40,479 nucleotides of DNA from an uncultured Anaerotignum sp. (GCA_910578425.1 CAJTQX010000021.1:1-40479); one strand, 5' to 3'. Counted from the stretch's first letter, positions 1-7,903 are shown. Made by a program: numbers and translations. Notes: a model not told the origin generated them from the letters alone.

Positions 1-194
1 GACAAAATTTGCCGGAAAGGCGTGTGCATACACTTGTGACGACACTGCCTAAGTCAGGCCGCCTGATGCGGGGCTGTTTTTATAATGCAGCGGCATGTGC
101 CGGGGAGTAAGCGACGCTCTGAGGAATCTTGTGTATAAGAAGCGTTGAAAATATAGGATTGCAAAATGATTTTTTGAGGATATACATCATATTA
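1..194. other. Non-coding edge region upstream of htpG
   Basis: I see no convincing gene in this stretch, which begins at the window edge. A 15-residue minus-strand open frame (about 52-99) lacks a ribosome binding site. A 15-base segment near 52-66 recurs at 19192-19207 in the mreB leader, but a single match of that length is expected by chance in a window this size. Confidence 0.4.
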
Positions 195-221
195 TTAGCA
201 CTCAATCAAAATGAGTGCTAA
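195..221. promoter_or_regulatory. CIRCE operator (HrcA binding site)
   Basis: A perfect inverted repeat TTAGCACTC - 9 nt - GAGTGCTAA, the consensus CIRCE element bound by the heat-shock repressor HrcA. It ends 7 bp before the -35 box of the htpG promoter, so bound HrcA would be expected to block polymerase access. hrcA itself is not in the window. Confidence 0.95.
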
Positions 222-228
222 TTTTTTC

Positions 229-256
229 TTGACTTTTCCTTTTCCGGTGCTACAAT
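229..256 (+). promoter_or_regulatory. Promoter of htpG (sigma-A type)
   Basis: TTGACT (229-234), a 16 bp spacer, then TACAAT (251-256). It lies directly downstream of the CIRCE element and about 45 bp before the htpG start codon. Confidence 0.8.
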
Positions 257-304
257 AATAAGCATAAACGATTTCAAAATTTAACGGAACTGGAGGTTTT
301 ATTC

Positions 305-2329
305 ATGCAGGAAAAAGGCAATCTTTCCATTAACAGTGAAAATTTTCTGCCGATTATTAAAAAATGGCTTTATACGGATAAGGATATCTTTATCCGCGAA
401 CTGGTATCCAACGCCTGCGATGCCGTAACTAAGCTGCAAAAGCTCTCCCTTTTGGGCGAAGCGGAGCTTGCGGAGGATGAAGCGTTTTCTATCCGCGTTG
501 TGCTGAATCAGGATGAGAAAACGTTACAAATCGCAGACAATGGCATTGGCATGACAGCCGATGAGGTCAAAAAATACATCAATCAGATCGCGTTTTCCGG
601 CGCGACGGATTTCCTTGCAAAATTCCAGGAAAAAACGGAGCAGGAAAATGAAATTATCGGACATTTTGGTCTGGGCTTTTATTCTGCTTTTATGGTAGCC
701 GACCGTGTGGAAATCGACACGCTTTCCTACCAGGACGGTGCGCAGCCTGCGAAATGGGCCTGTGAGGGCGGCATTGATTATGAAATGGAGGACGGTACGC
801 GGGAAACGCGCGGCACGACAATTACCCTGTATCTGGGCGAGGACGGAAAGGAATTTCTGGACGAATCCACGCTTTACGCCGCGCTGACGAAATATTGCGC
901 GTTTATGCCTGTCCCCATTTTTGTTGATATTGTAAAGGAAGAAACGGAAGAAGAAAAAGCGGCCGAAAAGCAGGCGGAAAACACGCTGCATGTTTCTGCG
1001 GAGGAAGCGGAGGGCATGACAAAGGCGGATGCGGTGGAAAAGCTGGAGGAGCAGAAGGCGGAAGCAGAGAAAGCCGCTGCCGAGGAACCGAAGCCGCTCA
1101 ACGACCCTTTCCCGCTCTGGCTGAAAAAGCCCGCCGACTGTACAGATGAGGACTACAAGGCGTTTTATCATAAGGTATTCCATGATTTCAATGACCCGCT
1201 GTTTTGGATTCACCTGAATATGGATTATCCTTTCCGGCTGAAAGGCATCCTGTATTTCCCGAAGCTGGTGGAGCAGATGGACGTCATTGACGGAGAAATC
1301 AAGCTGTATTCCAATCAGGTCTATATTGCGGACAATGTAAAAGAGGTTGTGCCGGAATTTTTGCTTCTGCTCAAAGGCGTGCTGGATTGTCCGGATATGC
1401 CGCTGAATGTTTCCCGCAGCGCGTTGCAGAATGATGGCTATGTGGAAAAAATGAACAGCTATATTACGAAAAAAGTTGCGGACAAGCTGAATCAGATGTT
1501 CAAAAACGACCGTTCCGGCTACGAGGGCTTCTGGGACGATATCGGTATTTTTATCAAATACGGATGTATGCGGGAAGAAAAGCTTTATGATAAGATAAAA
1601 GACGCGCTTCTGCTGAAAACGACCGATGATGTATATGAAACCGTTGCGGAATATCTGGAAAAGAACAGGGAAAAGCATGAAAACAAGCTGTTTTTTGTAT
1701 CCGACGAGAACCAGCAGGTGCAGTATATCCGGCTGTTTCAGGAGCAGGGGCTGGAAGCGGCAATACTTTCCACGCCTGTGGACAAGCCTTTCGTATCCTT
1801 CCTGGAATATAAAAATCCGGGTGTGAAGGTACAGCGCATTGATGCGGATATCTCTGATACCTTGCAGGAGAAGGATGCGGATGCAAGCGAGGCCAAAAAA
1901 CAGGCGGCGGAGCATGAAACGAACCAGATGCAGGATTTATTCCGCGAGGTTTTGGGGAATGACAAGCTGAAAGTGGAAATGGAAACGCTGAAAACGGACA
2001 AGGTTTCGGCGATGATACTGCTTTCGGAGGAATCCCGCCGCATGATGGAAATGATGGAAGCGTATGCGAAGAATGAGGAATTCAAAGCGATGTTTGCGGG
2101 AGCGAAGCCGGACGAAACGCTCGTCCTGAACCGCGGGAGCAGGCTGGTAACGAGCCTGCTTGCGATGGCTGGGCAGGAAGAGAAGAAAGAAGATGTGAGC
2201 CTGCTCTGCCGCCAGCTTTATGATTTGGCGATGATGAGCCACCGCTCTCTGACCTCCGAAGAAATGACAGCGTTCCTTGACCGCAGCAACCTCCTGCTGG
2301 AAAAGCTCGCAGGCTACGAAAAAGAGTAA
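305..2329 (+). CDS. htpG: Hsp90-family molecular chaperone HtpG
   Basis: Cytosolic ATP-dependent chaperone of the Hsp90 family. The N-terminal GHKL ATPase domain shows RELVSNACDA near residue 32, DNGIGMT near 78 and the ATP-lid GHFGLGFYSAFMVADRVEI near 120, followed by middle and C-terminal dimerisation domains. At 674 aa it is longer than the usual 610-630 aa. The extra length is a Glu/Ala/Lys-rich charged linker (about residues 215-270) between the ATPase and middle domains, where eukaryotic Hsp90s also carry a charged linker. The start is supported by GGAGG 8 nt before the ATG. Control is by the CIRCE operator and the promoter just upstream. This differs from Bacillus subtilis, where htpG is not HrcA-controlled. 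It appears monocistronic, since the next genes are on the other strand. Confidence 0.97.
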   Translation: MQEKGNLSINSENFLPIIKKWLYTDKDIFIRELVSNACDAVTKLQKLSLLGEAELAEDEAFSIRVVLNQDEKTLQIADNGIGMTADEVKKYINQIAFSGATDFLAKFQEKTEQENEIIGHFGLGFYSAFMVADRVEIDTLSYQDGAQPAKWACEGGIDYEMEDGTRETRGTTITLYLGEDGKEFLDESTLYAALTKYCAFMPVPIFVDIVKEETEEEKAAEKQAENTLHVSAEEAEGMTKADAVEKLEEQKAEAEKAAAEEPKPLNDPFPLWLKKPADCTDEDYKAFYHKVFHDFNDPLFWIHLNMDYPFRLKGILYFPKLVEQMDVIDGEIKLYSNQVYIADNVKEVVPEFLLLLKGVLDCPDMPLNVSRSALQNDGYVEKMNSYITKKVADKLNQMFKNDRSGYEGFWDDIGIFIKYGCMREEKLYDKIKDALLLKTTDDVYETVAEYLEKNREKHENKLFFVSDENQQVQYIRLFQEQGLEAAILSTPVDKPFVSFLEYKNPGVKVQRIDADISDTLQEKDADASEAKKQAAEHETNQMQDLFREVLGNDKLKVEMETLKTDKVSAMILLSEESRRMMEMMEAYAKNEEFKAMFAGAKPDETLVLNRGSRLVTSLLAMAGQEEKKEDVSLLCRQLYDLAMMSHRSLTSEEMTAFLDRSNLLLEKLAGYEKE

Positions 2330-2360
2330 GAAAGAAAGACCTTGGGGACTGGTCAAAGCA

Positions 2361-2613
2361 TTTTGCAGCCTTTCGGCTGCAAAACGGGCGTTCCGCCCGC
2401 CGCCTTCTCTTGGCGGTGCACAAAGTCCCAATCCCCCTGCAAGAGACTTAGTTTCCGCTCCGGTCGGCGCAAAACGAGTGTCCACCGGACACTCTGCGCC
2501 CCCAGCCCCCTGTTTCCACCACGCAATGCGTGGCGGGATATAAAGTTTGGGGTCAAGCCCTTTTTAAAGGGCTTGCAGGGCATTGGGGCAGAGCCCCAAG
2601 GTCTTAATGTCTT
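2361..2613 (+). repeat. Mosaic intergenic repeat, copy A (hairpin-rich spacer)
   Basis: Spacer after htpG made of stacked hairpins: 2361-2370 with 2375-2384 (TTTTGCAGCC/GGCTGCAAAA), 2476-2483 with 2487-2494 (GAGTGTCC/GGACACTC), and CCACGCAATGCGTGG near 2517-2531. The shared forward core begins at 2542 (AAAGTTTGGGGTCAAGCCC...) and ends with GGGGCAGAGCCCC and GGTCTT. The same core recurs in several other spacers in this window. It may act as the htpG/convergent-gene terminator, but there is no clear T-tract. Confidence 0.75.
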
Positions 2614-2616
2614 TTC

Positions 2617-3075
2617 TTAATAAAACTCGATAATCCAGAACCCGATGCGGCAGCTTTGCGTGGAGCCGCCGGAAACATGCGCGCTTAAAGTATCCGCCTT
2701 GAGATCATAGCTGTAGCTTAGAAGATACTCGCTGGAATTATAAAGCCGTTCGGTAAGCACAATGCAGCGTTCCGGCTCCACAGGCCGGATGGCAACGTTA
2801 TTCGTACTGCCCGTATTAGAGCAGACAATCCGTTGTATGGACTTTATAATCCGCACGCCCTTCCCGTCCGCGCTGATATATCCATTCAGTTTGCCGAACA
2901 CCGTTTCCGGCATAGCGTCCGCCGGTTCACCAATCTTATCCGCCGCCTCTGCGCCGCCCGTATTCCCCGCAAGCGCGGCGTCTATAATGTCCATATTCCC
3001 GTTGAAATCCGCCACATCGTAATATTCCGCATCCTCCGGTTTTTTCAGGTGATAATGCTCCGTAAATTTTGCCAT
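2617..3075 (-). CDS. Unknown protein with phage-tail-like N-terminal motif (paralogue 1)
   Basis: A 152 aa protein of unknown function. Its N-terminus (AKFTEHYHLKKPEDAEYYDV, then ADFNGNMDIIDAAL) resembles the short segment that begins many phage tail or receptor-binding proteins of Firmicutes, where a 'YYxVxDFNxNMDxID' pattern precedes a helical part. The rest contains KIGEP, VFGKLNG, DGKGVRIIKSIQRIV and ends GFWIIEFY. It is a tandem paralogue of the gene at 3375-3839, sharing these landmarks. No signal peptide or membrane segment is seen. AGGAGGG lies upstream of the ATG. No other phage structural genes are nearby, so it is either a domesticated phage fragment or a family of its own. Function not assigned. 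Confidence 0.8.
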   Translation of the reverse strand: MAKFTEHYHLKKPEDAEYYDVADFNGNMDIIDAALAGNTGGAEAADKIGEPADAMPETVFGKLNGYISADGKGVRIIKSIQRIVCSNTGSTNNVAIRPVEPERCIVLTERLYNSSEYLLSYSYDLKADTLSAHVSGGSTQSCRIGFWIIEFY

Positions 3076-3208
3076 AAAAAAAATCCCTCCTTATATACAC
3101 TCTTTTTTTGCGTTTTCTGCCGGCAAAAAGAGCGTAGCAAAGGAGGAATCCCAAAAAGTATCAGAAAAAAAGACACTGGAGGCTCTGCCTCCAAACCTCC
3201 GCAAGCCC

Positions 3209-3372
3209 TGTCAGTACTTTGCTTCGCAAAGCCGCCTTCGGCGTCCGGACTTCTTTCCGGTACCTATTGAAAAGGGCTTGATCCCAAACTTTTCGCCGCA
3301 TTTTATGCGGCGGCAGAAGGGTCAAGGGGCACGCCCCTTGCGGGGGTTGGGACAGAGCCCCGCGGTCTTTCT
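3209..3372. repeat. Mosaic intergenic repeat, copy B
   Basis: Composite element between the two tail-like genes. Its order is a 'GTCAGTACTTTGC...GTCCGGACTTCTTTCCGGTAC' module (3209-3263, shared with 17739-17802), the core in reverse orientation (TTGAAAAGGGCTTGATCCC, 3267-3285), a CGCCGCATTTTATGCGGCG hairpin, then the forward core ending GACAGAGCCCC and GGTCTTT. A further reverse-core-like piece lies at 3170-3205. Confidence 0.75.
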
Positions 3373-3374
3373 CT

Positions 3375-3839
3375 TTAATAAAATTCGATGATCCAGAGTT
3401 CAACAGTTATTTTCGGGTCGGCACCATAAGAGCTGTGTGAAAACGAAACAGAATCACTGTTTAAGGTATAGTTGATTGCTTCGGTATTATCATTGCCGTT
3501 GCCGCGGTCGAAATACCGCCTGTACAGGACAAGGCAGCGGCTTGTATCAACGTGGGCAATGCTTACTGTACGGTTGTTGCTTGTGGGAACGCGGTAAAGG
3601 ACGCGCTGTATAGATTTGACAGTCCTGACCCCCTTCCCGTCCGGGCTGATGAAGCCGTTCAGTTTTCCGAATACGGTAGACAGTATACTATCCTCCGGCT
3701 CGCCGATTTTATCCGAGCCGCCCACGCTTTCCGCAAGGGCTTCATCTATAATATCCATATTCGCGTTGAAATCCGCCACGTCATAATAATCCTCGTCGTC
3801 CGGTTTGATCAAATCAAAGTTTTCTGTGTAAGTTGCCAT
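3375..3839 (-). CDS. Unknown protein with phage-tail-like N-terminal motif (paralogue 2)
   Basis: A 154 aa paralogue of the adjacent gene at 2617-3075. Shared landmarks are YTENFDLIKPDDEDYYDV followed by ADFNANMDIIDEAL, GSDKIGEPEDS, TVFGKLNGFISPDGKGVR, KSIQRVL and the terminal LWIIEFY. Only the middle and the loop lengths differ, so the pair arose by duplication. The start is the ATG of MATYTEN because an AAAGGAG motif lies 7 nt before it; upstream in-frame ATGs overlap or precede that motif. No domain of known function, signal peptide or membrane helix is evident. The two copies are separated by a mosaic repeat. Role unknown. Confidence 0.8.
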   Translation of the reverse strand: MATYTENFDLIKPDDEDYYDVADFNANMDIIDEALAESVGGSDKIGEPEDSILSTVFGKLNGFISPDGKGVRTVKSIQRVLYRVPTSNNRTVSIAHVDTSRCLVLYRRYFDRGNGNDNTEAINYTLNSDSVSFSHSSYGADPKITVELWIIEFY

Positions 3840-4035
3840 ATCCATTCTCCTTTCGTTTTCAAAAATCCTTTTTCCTGCCGGCAAAATCAATATACTGTGC
3901 CGGAAATCTCAAATGGTCTCATATTGTCACAATATATGAGAATCACGATAAATGACAAAAATTAGGGGATTCCTTGTAATATTTCACGTTATGTTTCTGT
4001 AATGTTTCACTTTTATTACAAAACATGAAAAACAC

Positions 4036-4064
4036 TTGCCAAAAGGTGAAGCCGCTGATAATAT
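4036..4064 (+). promoter_or_regulatory. Promoter of S-layer-like gene 1
   Basis: TTGCCA (4036-4041), 17 bp spacer, TAATAT (4059-4064). The same arrangement, with a similar 50 bp upstream block (TTTCTG.AATGTT...ATTACAA...GAAA), precedes the paralogue at 9161. A TGTAATNTTTCAC direct repeat at about 3974 and 4000 may be an operator. Confidence 0.65.
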
Positions 4065-4070
4065 AAACGT

Positions 4071-4298
4071 GCAAAGTAAATTTGAGCCCTGAAGCAACGG
4101 TTTCACGAAACGGAACAATGCCAAACGGAAGGGACTGCGGCCAAACCCCTTGGATGGGTGTGCGGGGGAAGCCAAGGGAACGGAAGGGCGGCGGCGGGAA
4201 GGGACGCGGGGGCGGCGCGGATGGGTGAAAAGAGAAATGCGTTCTTCGTTATATAATTATAAAACGAAACACACATTTAAGAAGGAGGAATGAGACCC
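4071..4298 (+). other. Long G-rich 5' leader of S-layer-like gene 1
   Basis: About 230 nt of untranslated leader if the promoter at 4036-4064 is used. It is strikingly G-rich on the mRNA strand and includes a run at 4186-4212 that fits the G3+N1-7 quadruplex rule (four G-tracts with loops of 7, 2 and 4 nt). It ends in a near-palindromic AT-rich segment (TTCGTTATATAATTATAAAA with CGAA) that the paralogue carries in reverse-complement form, then AAGGAGG. Confidence 0.5.
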
Positions 4299-7200
4299 AT
4301 GAAGAAATTTCTTTCCATGGTGATGGCTGCGGCTATGGTTGCATCCCTTGTGCCCGCAACAGCATTTGCGGCAGGCGATGTAAAAGCTACAGCTAAAGTG
4401 ATTGACGCTCTGGATACTTCCAAGGTATCTACTCATGACGGCGTGATCAACGAAGCAAATTTCGGCACAAAGGTACCCGAACTGAGATTGGATATCACGA
4501 GCGCGAATTACAGAGAAACACTGGGAGGTACTCCCACAGTGGATGTTACAGTGTCCTTGGACAATGCAACATTCCTGACAGGTTATCCGTATGCAGATAA
4601 CGATGCACTGAGCGCAGCTCTGAAAGCGTTGGTAACAGTGTATGATGAGGACGGCAATGTAATCATTGGTATTCCGGCAGATTCATCTGTAGCTCCTACA
4701 CCGGAGGTGCTTGGGACGATTGATACAACCGACCATAGCGCTGACATTGCGGTACCTACGGGTAAAAAGGATGGCTTTAGACCTGCTGATATCGTGTATG
4801 ATTCTGCAGCTGACGAATTTGCAGATGCGGCTACTGGCTCTGGCGAAGCAACAGAGGTTACGACAGGTAAGGCATCTGTATTGAAGCAGTATGAACTTGA
4901 TAACACGAAGGTATTTACCGCGAAAACGCCTAATGCGGCTGGTGCGGCAGTTACAATTGGTGGCGTAGAGGTTATTGCCGCAGCTGCAACTGTCATCAGT
5001 GATGATCCGGCAACAGGTCAGCCGTATACAACAGCAAAATTAATTGAAATGCTGGAAGACGGTGCACTTGTTGATGCTGACAAATGCTTGCTCTTTGGTG
5101 GCTCTGCGGCAGTAGATGCTACATGGACGGCAGCAAATGCGTTTGCTCTGGCTGTTAAGAACTACAACGCTGACAAAACAGGCGATGATGTGCTGGAAGT
5201 AGGTACAGTTGATACGGCATATGCTCCTGCTGTAAATGGTAGCGGCGCAAACAAAGCAGGCGTTGAAACCTCTGTTAAAGAGTGGAGCCTGAACAGAAAC
5301 GGCAGAGTGGAAGAAGTTACTTATACTTTCACAGGCAGATTTGCAAAAGACTGGTCCGTAATCGTTGACCTTGTTTCCACAATGGACAAAGACGGCCAGG
5401 GCAAAACAGCTACTGTTTCCGTTGACTCCGACATGGTAGACGCGAACGATCTGGTTTATGTTTCCGTTCTGAAGAAGGACATCTCCGCTTCCATCAAGAA
5501 GACAGCAAGCGTAGCGGAAGAAGAAATGATCACACTGGAAAGCGACCTGAAGATCAAGGCTAGTGTTGATGAATTTGTTGCTGACCAGTGGTTTGAACTG
5601 AAGCTTTCCAAGGGCTTTGAGTTTGACAAATTGAACCCCATGGATGCAGGAAGCCCTTATTACTTTGCTGGCAAGGACGGCAACACGGTATACATGGAGT
5701 ATACAGGTGCTGACACTGATGAAATCACAATCGACAATGAGGACATCAAGATTGAAGCAACTTCTGCAAAATCCGGCGCAACCTGCACATTGACAGTGAG
5801 AGCACTGGACAAGGAATATGACGCAAGCTCCAAAAAACTGATTACGACAACACATGTTCCCAAAGAAGATCTTTTCAGTGCAACAGCAACTGTTGAGATT
5901 GCAAAAGTAGTTGACTACAAAGTAGTTCTTTCCGTAGATGAAGACGAAGACGTTCCTGTAATCTACAGCGGCGTTAATGTTGACAACTATGGTATCACAG
6001 ATGACAGTGACCATCTTTCTCTGGAAGTAACCGCTGAGGAAACATTCCCCGGCGCATGGTCCATGAGAAAAGGCTTCAACTTTGAACTGCCTGAACATGT
6101 TTATGTAACAAAAGTTGACGTAATTGATACAGACAATTTCTACTATGATGCATACGATGTTGAAGTAGAAGAGGTTGAAGCAGCTTTCTGGGATGCTTAC
6201 CAGGATGGCAGTCATGTAAACTTCGAGTTCAAGAAGAGAGTATTTGACGATGTTGACTCTAACCTGCGTGACAAAGAATGTGCAGAAATGACATTCCAGC
6301 TTGAGCTGGTTGCAGACCCCGGCTTCGAGGGCGATGTAGTTCTGAAGCTGACAGGCGACCTGGTTGACGAGCAGGAAGTAACGATCGCGAAGTTCGTAAA
6401 ACCTTACACAGTTAAGGCTGAACAGAACGACCTGATCATTGACTACAGATACACAGATATTCCTACAGCTATCACAATCACAGAGGCTGAAAAAGGTCTG
6501 TGGGCAAAGAATGAAGCTACATTCAGATTTGCAGTAGAAAAACAGGATTATATTGTATTTGAGGATGATCCTACATTCGAGATTGACAGCAAATCCGATC
6601 TGGAAATCAAGAACGATGGTGTTAAAGACGGTGAAGTCCACTTTACAGTAAAGACAGAATCTGATGAAGCGGCAACAGTAACAATGAAAGATATGCAGCT
6701 GTTCATGCAGAGAAGTATTCCTGCGGGTCCTTACGATCTGGAAATTGGCTCCTCTCTGGCAGACGCATACGAAAGACAGGTTTTGTGGGCACCTGATGAA
6801 TTGAATGGGGCAACATTCGCTCCTGCAGCTCAGGGTGGCAGCAGCATTCCTGACATTACAACAGCTACAGCTTGGGCACTTAATGCGAATAGACCTAGTG
6901 CAAATACTGTAGCAGAAGACACATATGTTTACGATGTATGTGACTACAGCACAACTGTTAAAGAAGCATTCGTAAATGTTGTAACAGCTGGTAGAGACGT
7001 TGACGACGCTTCCTTTACAACAAAGGTAGTTGTACCCGTTGGCGAGAACTACATCGTAGCAGGCGAGAAGCAGGTTGAGCTGGATACACCCGCTTACATC
7101 AACGCTGCTGGCTACACAATGCTGCCTATCAGAGCGGTTGCGACAGCTCTTGGCATCAACAACAGCAACGTACTGTGGGATCAGCCCACAAAGACAGTTA

Positions 7201-7412
7201 CAATCCTGTACGGCCAGAGAATCATCACAATGACTCAGGGTCAGAAGGTTGTATATGTAAACGGTTCCGCAATCCCTGCATCCGCAGCGGTTGAGAACAC
7301 AAACAGCAGAACATTCCTGCCTATGAGAGACTTGGCTACAGCTCTTGGCGTAACAGATATCACATGGGATCAGGCTACAAGAACAGCTACACTGAACGGC
7401 AACCAGAAATAA
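4299..7412 (+). CDS. Large S-layer-like exported protein 1 with C-terminal copper-amine-oxidase-N-type (stalk) domain
   Basis: A 1037 aa secreted protein, probably a cell-surface or S-layer-type structural protein. A signal peptide of about 24 residues ends PATAFA. The long central part is acidic, beta-rich and without catalytic motifs. The last roughly 110 residues (from VELDTPAYINAAGYTMLPIR) are two repeats of the 'LPxRxxxxALGxxxxWDxxTxTxTI' type known as the copper amine oxidase N-terminal-like or stalk domain, often found in clostridial surface proteins. The start is the ATG at 4299 (MKKF), 10 nt after GGAGG; the ATG at 4290 is only 1 nt after it. Arg is mostly AGA and Thr mostly ACA, unlike neighbouring genes, which fits very high expression. 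The paralogue at 9161-12268 is most alike in the middle and C-terminus. Cell-wall anchoring is not evident: no LPxTG and no SLH repeats. Confidence 0.85.
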   Translation: MKKFLSMVMAAAMVASLVPATAFAAGDVKATAKVIDALDTSKVSTHDGVINEANFGTKVPELRLDITSANYRETLGGTPTVDVTVSLDNATFLTGYPYADNDALSAALKALVTVYDEDGNVIIGIPADSSVAPTPEVLGTIDTTDHSADIAVPTGKKDGFRPADIVYDSAADEFADAATGSGEATEVTTGKASVLKQYELDNTKVFTAKTPNAAGAAVTIGGVEVIAAAATVISDDPATGQPYTTAKLIEMLEDGALVDADKCLLFGGSAAVDATWTAANAFALAVKNYNADKTGDDVLEVGTVDTAYAPAVNGSGANKAGVETSVKEWSLNRNGRVEEVTYTFTGRFAKDWSVIVDLVSTMDKDGQGKTATVSVDSDMVDANDLVYVSVLKKDISASIKKTASVAEEEMITLESDLKIKASVDEFVADQWFELKLSKGFEFDKLNPMDAGSPYYFAGKDGNTVYMEYTGADTDEITIDNEDIKIEATSAKSGATCTLTVRALDKEYDASSKKLITTTHVPKEDLFSATATVEIAKVVDYKVVLSVDEDEDVPVIYSGVNVDNYGITDDSDHLSLEVTAEETFPGAWSMRKGFNFELPEHVYVTKVDVIDTDNFYYDAYDVEVEEVEAAFWDAYQDGSHVNFEFKKRVFDDVDSNLRDKECAEMTFQLELVADPGFEGDVVLKLTGDLVDEQEVTIAKFVKPYTVKAEQNDLIIDYRYTDIPTAITITEAEKGLWAKNEATFRFAVEKQDYIVFEDDPTFEIDSKSDLEIKNDGVKDGEVHFTVKTESDEAATVTMKDMQLFMQRSIPAGPYDLEIGSSLADAYERQVLWAPDELNGATFAPAAQGGSSIPDITTATAWALNANRPSANTVAEDTYVYDVCDYSTTVKEAFVNVVTAGRDVDDASFTTKVVVPVGENYIVAGEKQVELDTPAYINAAGYTMLPIRAVATALGINNSNVLWDQPTKTVTILYGQRIITMTQGQKVVYVNGSAIPASAAVENTNSRTFLPMRDLATALGVTDITWDQATRTATLNGNQK

Positions 7413-7452
7413 TTTCTGACCCGGGAAGGTAGAAAGAATGTAGAACTGCAAG

Positions 7453-7480
7453 GGAGCCCCGAAAGGGGCTCCTTTTTCTT
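7453..7480 (+). terminator. Terminator of S-layer-like gene 1
   Basis: GGAGCCCC-GAAA-GGGGCTCC stem (7453-7472) followed by TTTTTCTT. The last two T residues are also the first two bases of the -35 box of the cassette 1 antitoxin promoter. Confidence 0.95.
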
Positions 7481-7507
7481 GACATTTGTGGCGGTGTGGT
7501 GTAATAT
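7479..7507 (+). promoter_or_regulatory. Antitoxin RNA promoter, cassette 1
   Basis: TTGACA (7479-7484), 17 bp spacer, TAATAT (7502-7507). Near consensus; all five cassettes share this exact pair of boxes and spacing. Confidence 0.9.
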
Positions 7508-7513
7508 GATGAT

Positions 7514-7595
7514 AGCGAAAGCGAAATCACAAGAGAACCATGTTTGCACAAAAAGAAACCCCACATGAGAGCGCATGCGGGGTTTCGCCTTGCTT
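7514..7595 (+). ncRNA. Candidate antitoxin RNA, cassette 1
   Basis: About 80 nt RNA predicted from the promoter at 7479-7507 to the stem-loop at 7555-7586. It starts with a GCGAAAGC mini-hairpin common to all cassettes. The segment 7536-7549 (AACCATGTTTGCAC) is identical to the plus strand at 7689-7702, so it is complementary to the toxin 1 mRNA over its start codon and the spacer to the ribosome binding site. The 3' part is fully antisense to the toxin mRNA 3' end. This is the arrangement of RNAII in the Fst/par system of plasmid pAD1. Ends are inferred. Confidence 0.75.
7555..7586. terminator. Shared convergent terminator, cassette 1
   Basis: Stem GAAACCCCACATG (7555-7567) with CATGCGGGGTTTC (7574-7586), one mismatch. 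The T-tract is good on the minus strand (TTTTT, toxin mRNA) and weak on the plus strand (GCCTTGCTT). Confidence 0.8.
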
Positions 7596-7610
7596 AGGCT
7601 GACTGTCGTG

Positions 7611-7694
7611 TCACTTCCGGTCCAGCCATTTGCATATGTAATACGAAATTACACCTGCTCCGATCGAAAGTAAAAAATCCACAAAAATAACCAT
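7611..7694 (-). CDS. Small membrane peptide, candidate type I toxin, cassette 1
   Basis: A 27 aa peptide: hydrophobic N-terminal span (VIFVDFLLSI), GAGVISYYIC, then a charged tail KWLDRK. This single-span-plus-charged-tail layout is that of the Fst/Ldr-type small toxins, which insert in the membrane and depolarise it. The family match is by architecture, not by a searched hit. The ATG is 7 nt after AGGAGG (7702-7707). A 5' stem CUUUCC-AGCA-GGAAGG (7705-7720) overlaps half of the ribosome binding site and would restrain translation. Transcribed from the promoter at 7737-7765 towards the antitoxin RNA. The five copies keep the second half of the peptide and vary at the first five residues. Confidence 0.8.
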   Translation of the reverse strand: MVIFVDFLLSIGAGVISYYICKWLDRK

Positions 7695-7736
7695 GTTTGC
7701 ACCTCCTTCCTGCTGGAAAGAGTCGACAGCGGTACT

Positions 7737-7765
7737 ATTATAGCGGAAAAAAGAGAGAAAGTCTA
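7737..7765 (-). promoter_or_regulatory. Toxin promoter, cassette 1
   Basis: Minus strand TAGACT (7760-7765), 17 bp spacer, TATAAT (7737-7742). It is divergent from the antitoxin promoter of cassette 2, with only 7 bp between the two -35 boxes. Confidence 0.8.
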
Positions 7766-7772
7766 TGGGGAG

Positions 7773-7801
7773 TTGACATGTGGCGCGGCATGGTGTAATA
7801 T
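7773..7801 (+). promoter_or_regulatory. Antitoxin RNA promoter, cassette 2
   Basis: TTGACA (7773-7778), 17 bp, TAATAT (7796-7801). Confidence 0.9.
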
Positions 7802-7807
7802 GATGAT

Positions 7808-7889
7808 AGCGAAAGCGAAAACGCAAGGTATATAGTATGTAACAAAAAGAAACCCCGTATGTGTCCGCATACGGGGTTTCGCCTTGCTA
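7808..7889 (+). ncRNA. Candidate antitoxin RNA, cassette 2
   Basis: Same plan as cassette 1. The segment 7823-7844 aligns without gaps to the plus strand at 7974-7995, over the toxin 2 start codon. Of 22 positions 19 are identical, and the 3 differences (A to G, C to T, A to G) each turn a Watson-Crick pair with the toxin mRNA into a G-U pair. A continuous 22 bp duplex is therefore possible. This segment differs from that of cassettes 1, 3, 4 and 5. Transcript ends are inferred from promoter and stem-loop. Confidence 0.75.
7849..7880. terminator. Shared convergent terminator, cassette 2
   Basis: Perfect 13 bp stem GAAACCCCGTATG (7849-7861) with CATACGGGGTTTC (7868-7880). Followed by TTTTTG on the minus strand. 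Confidence 0.85.
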
Positions 7890-7903
7890 GGCTGGCTGTC
7901 TTA

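Noticed and set aside
52..99. 15-residue minus-strand frame sharing a 15-base 3' end with the mreB leader frame
   Set aside because: No ribosome binding site, and one exact 15-base match in a 40 kb window is about what chance predicts.
5040..7451. 803-codon open frame on the minus strand opposite S-layer-like gene 1 (and 845 codons at 9908-12445 opposite gene 2)
   Set aside because: It is Cys/Phe/Val-rich with no domain and no ribosome binding site. It is open only because the real genes avoid TTA, CTA and TCA codons through extreme codon bias.
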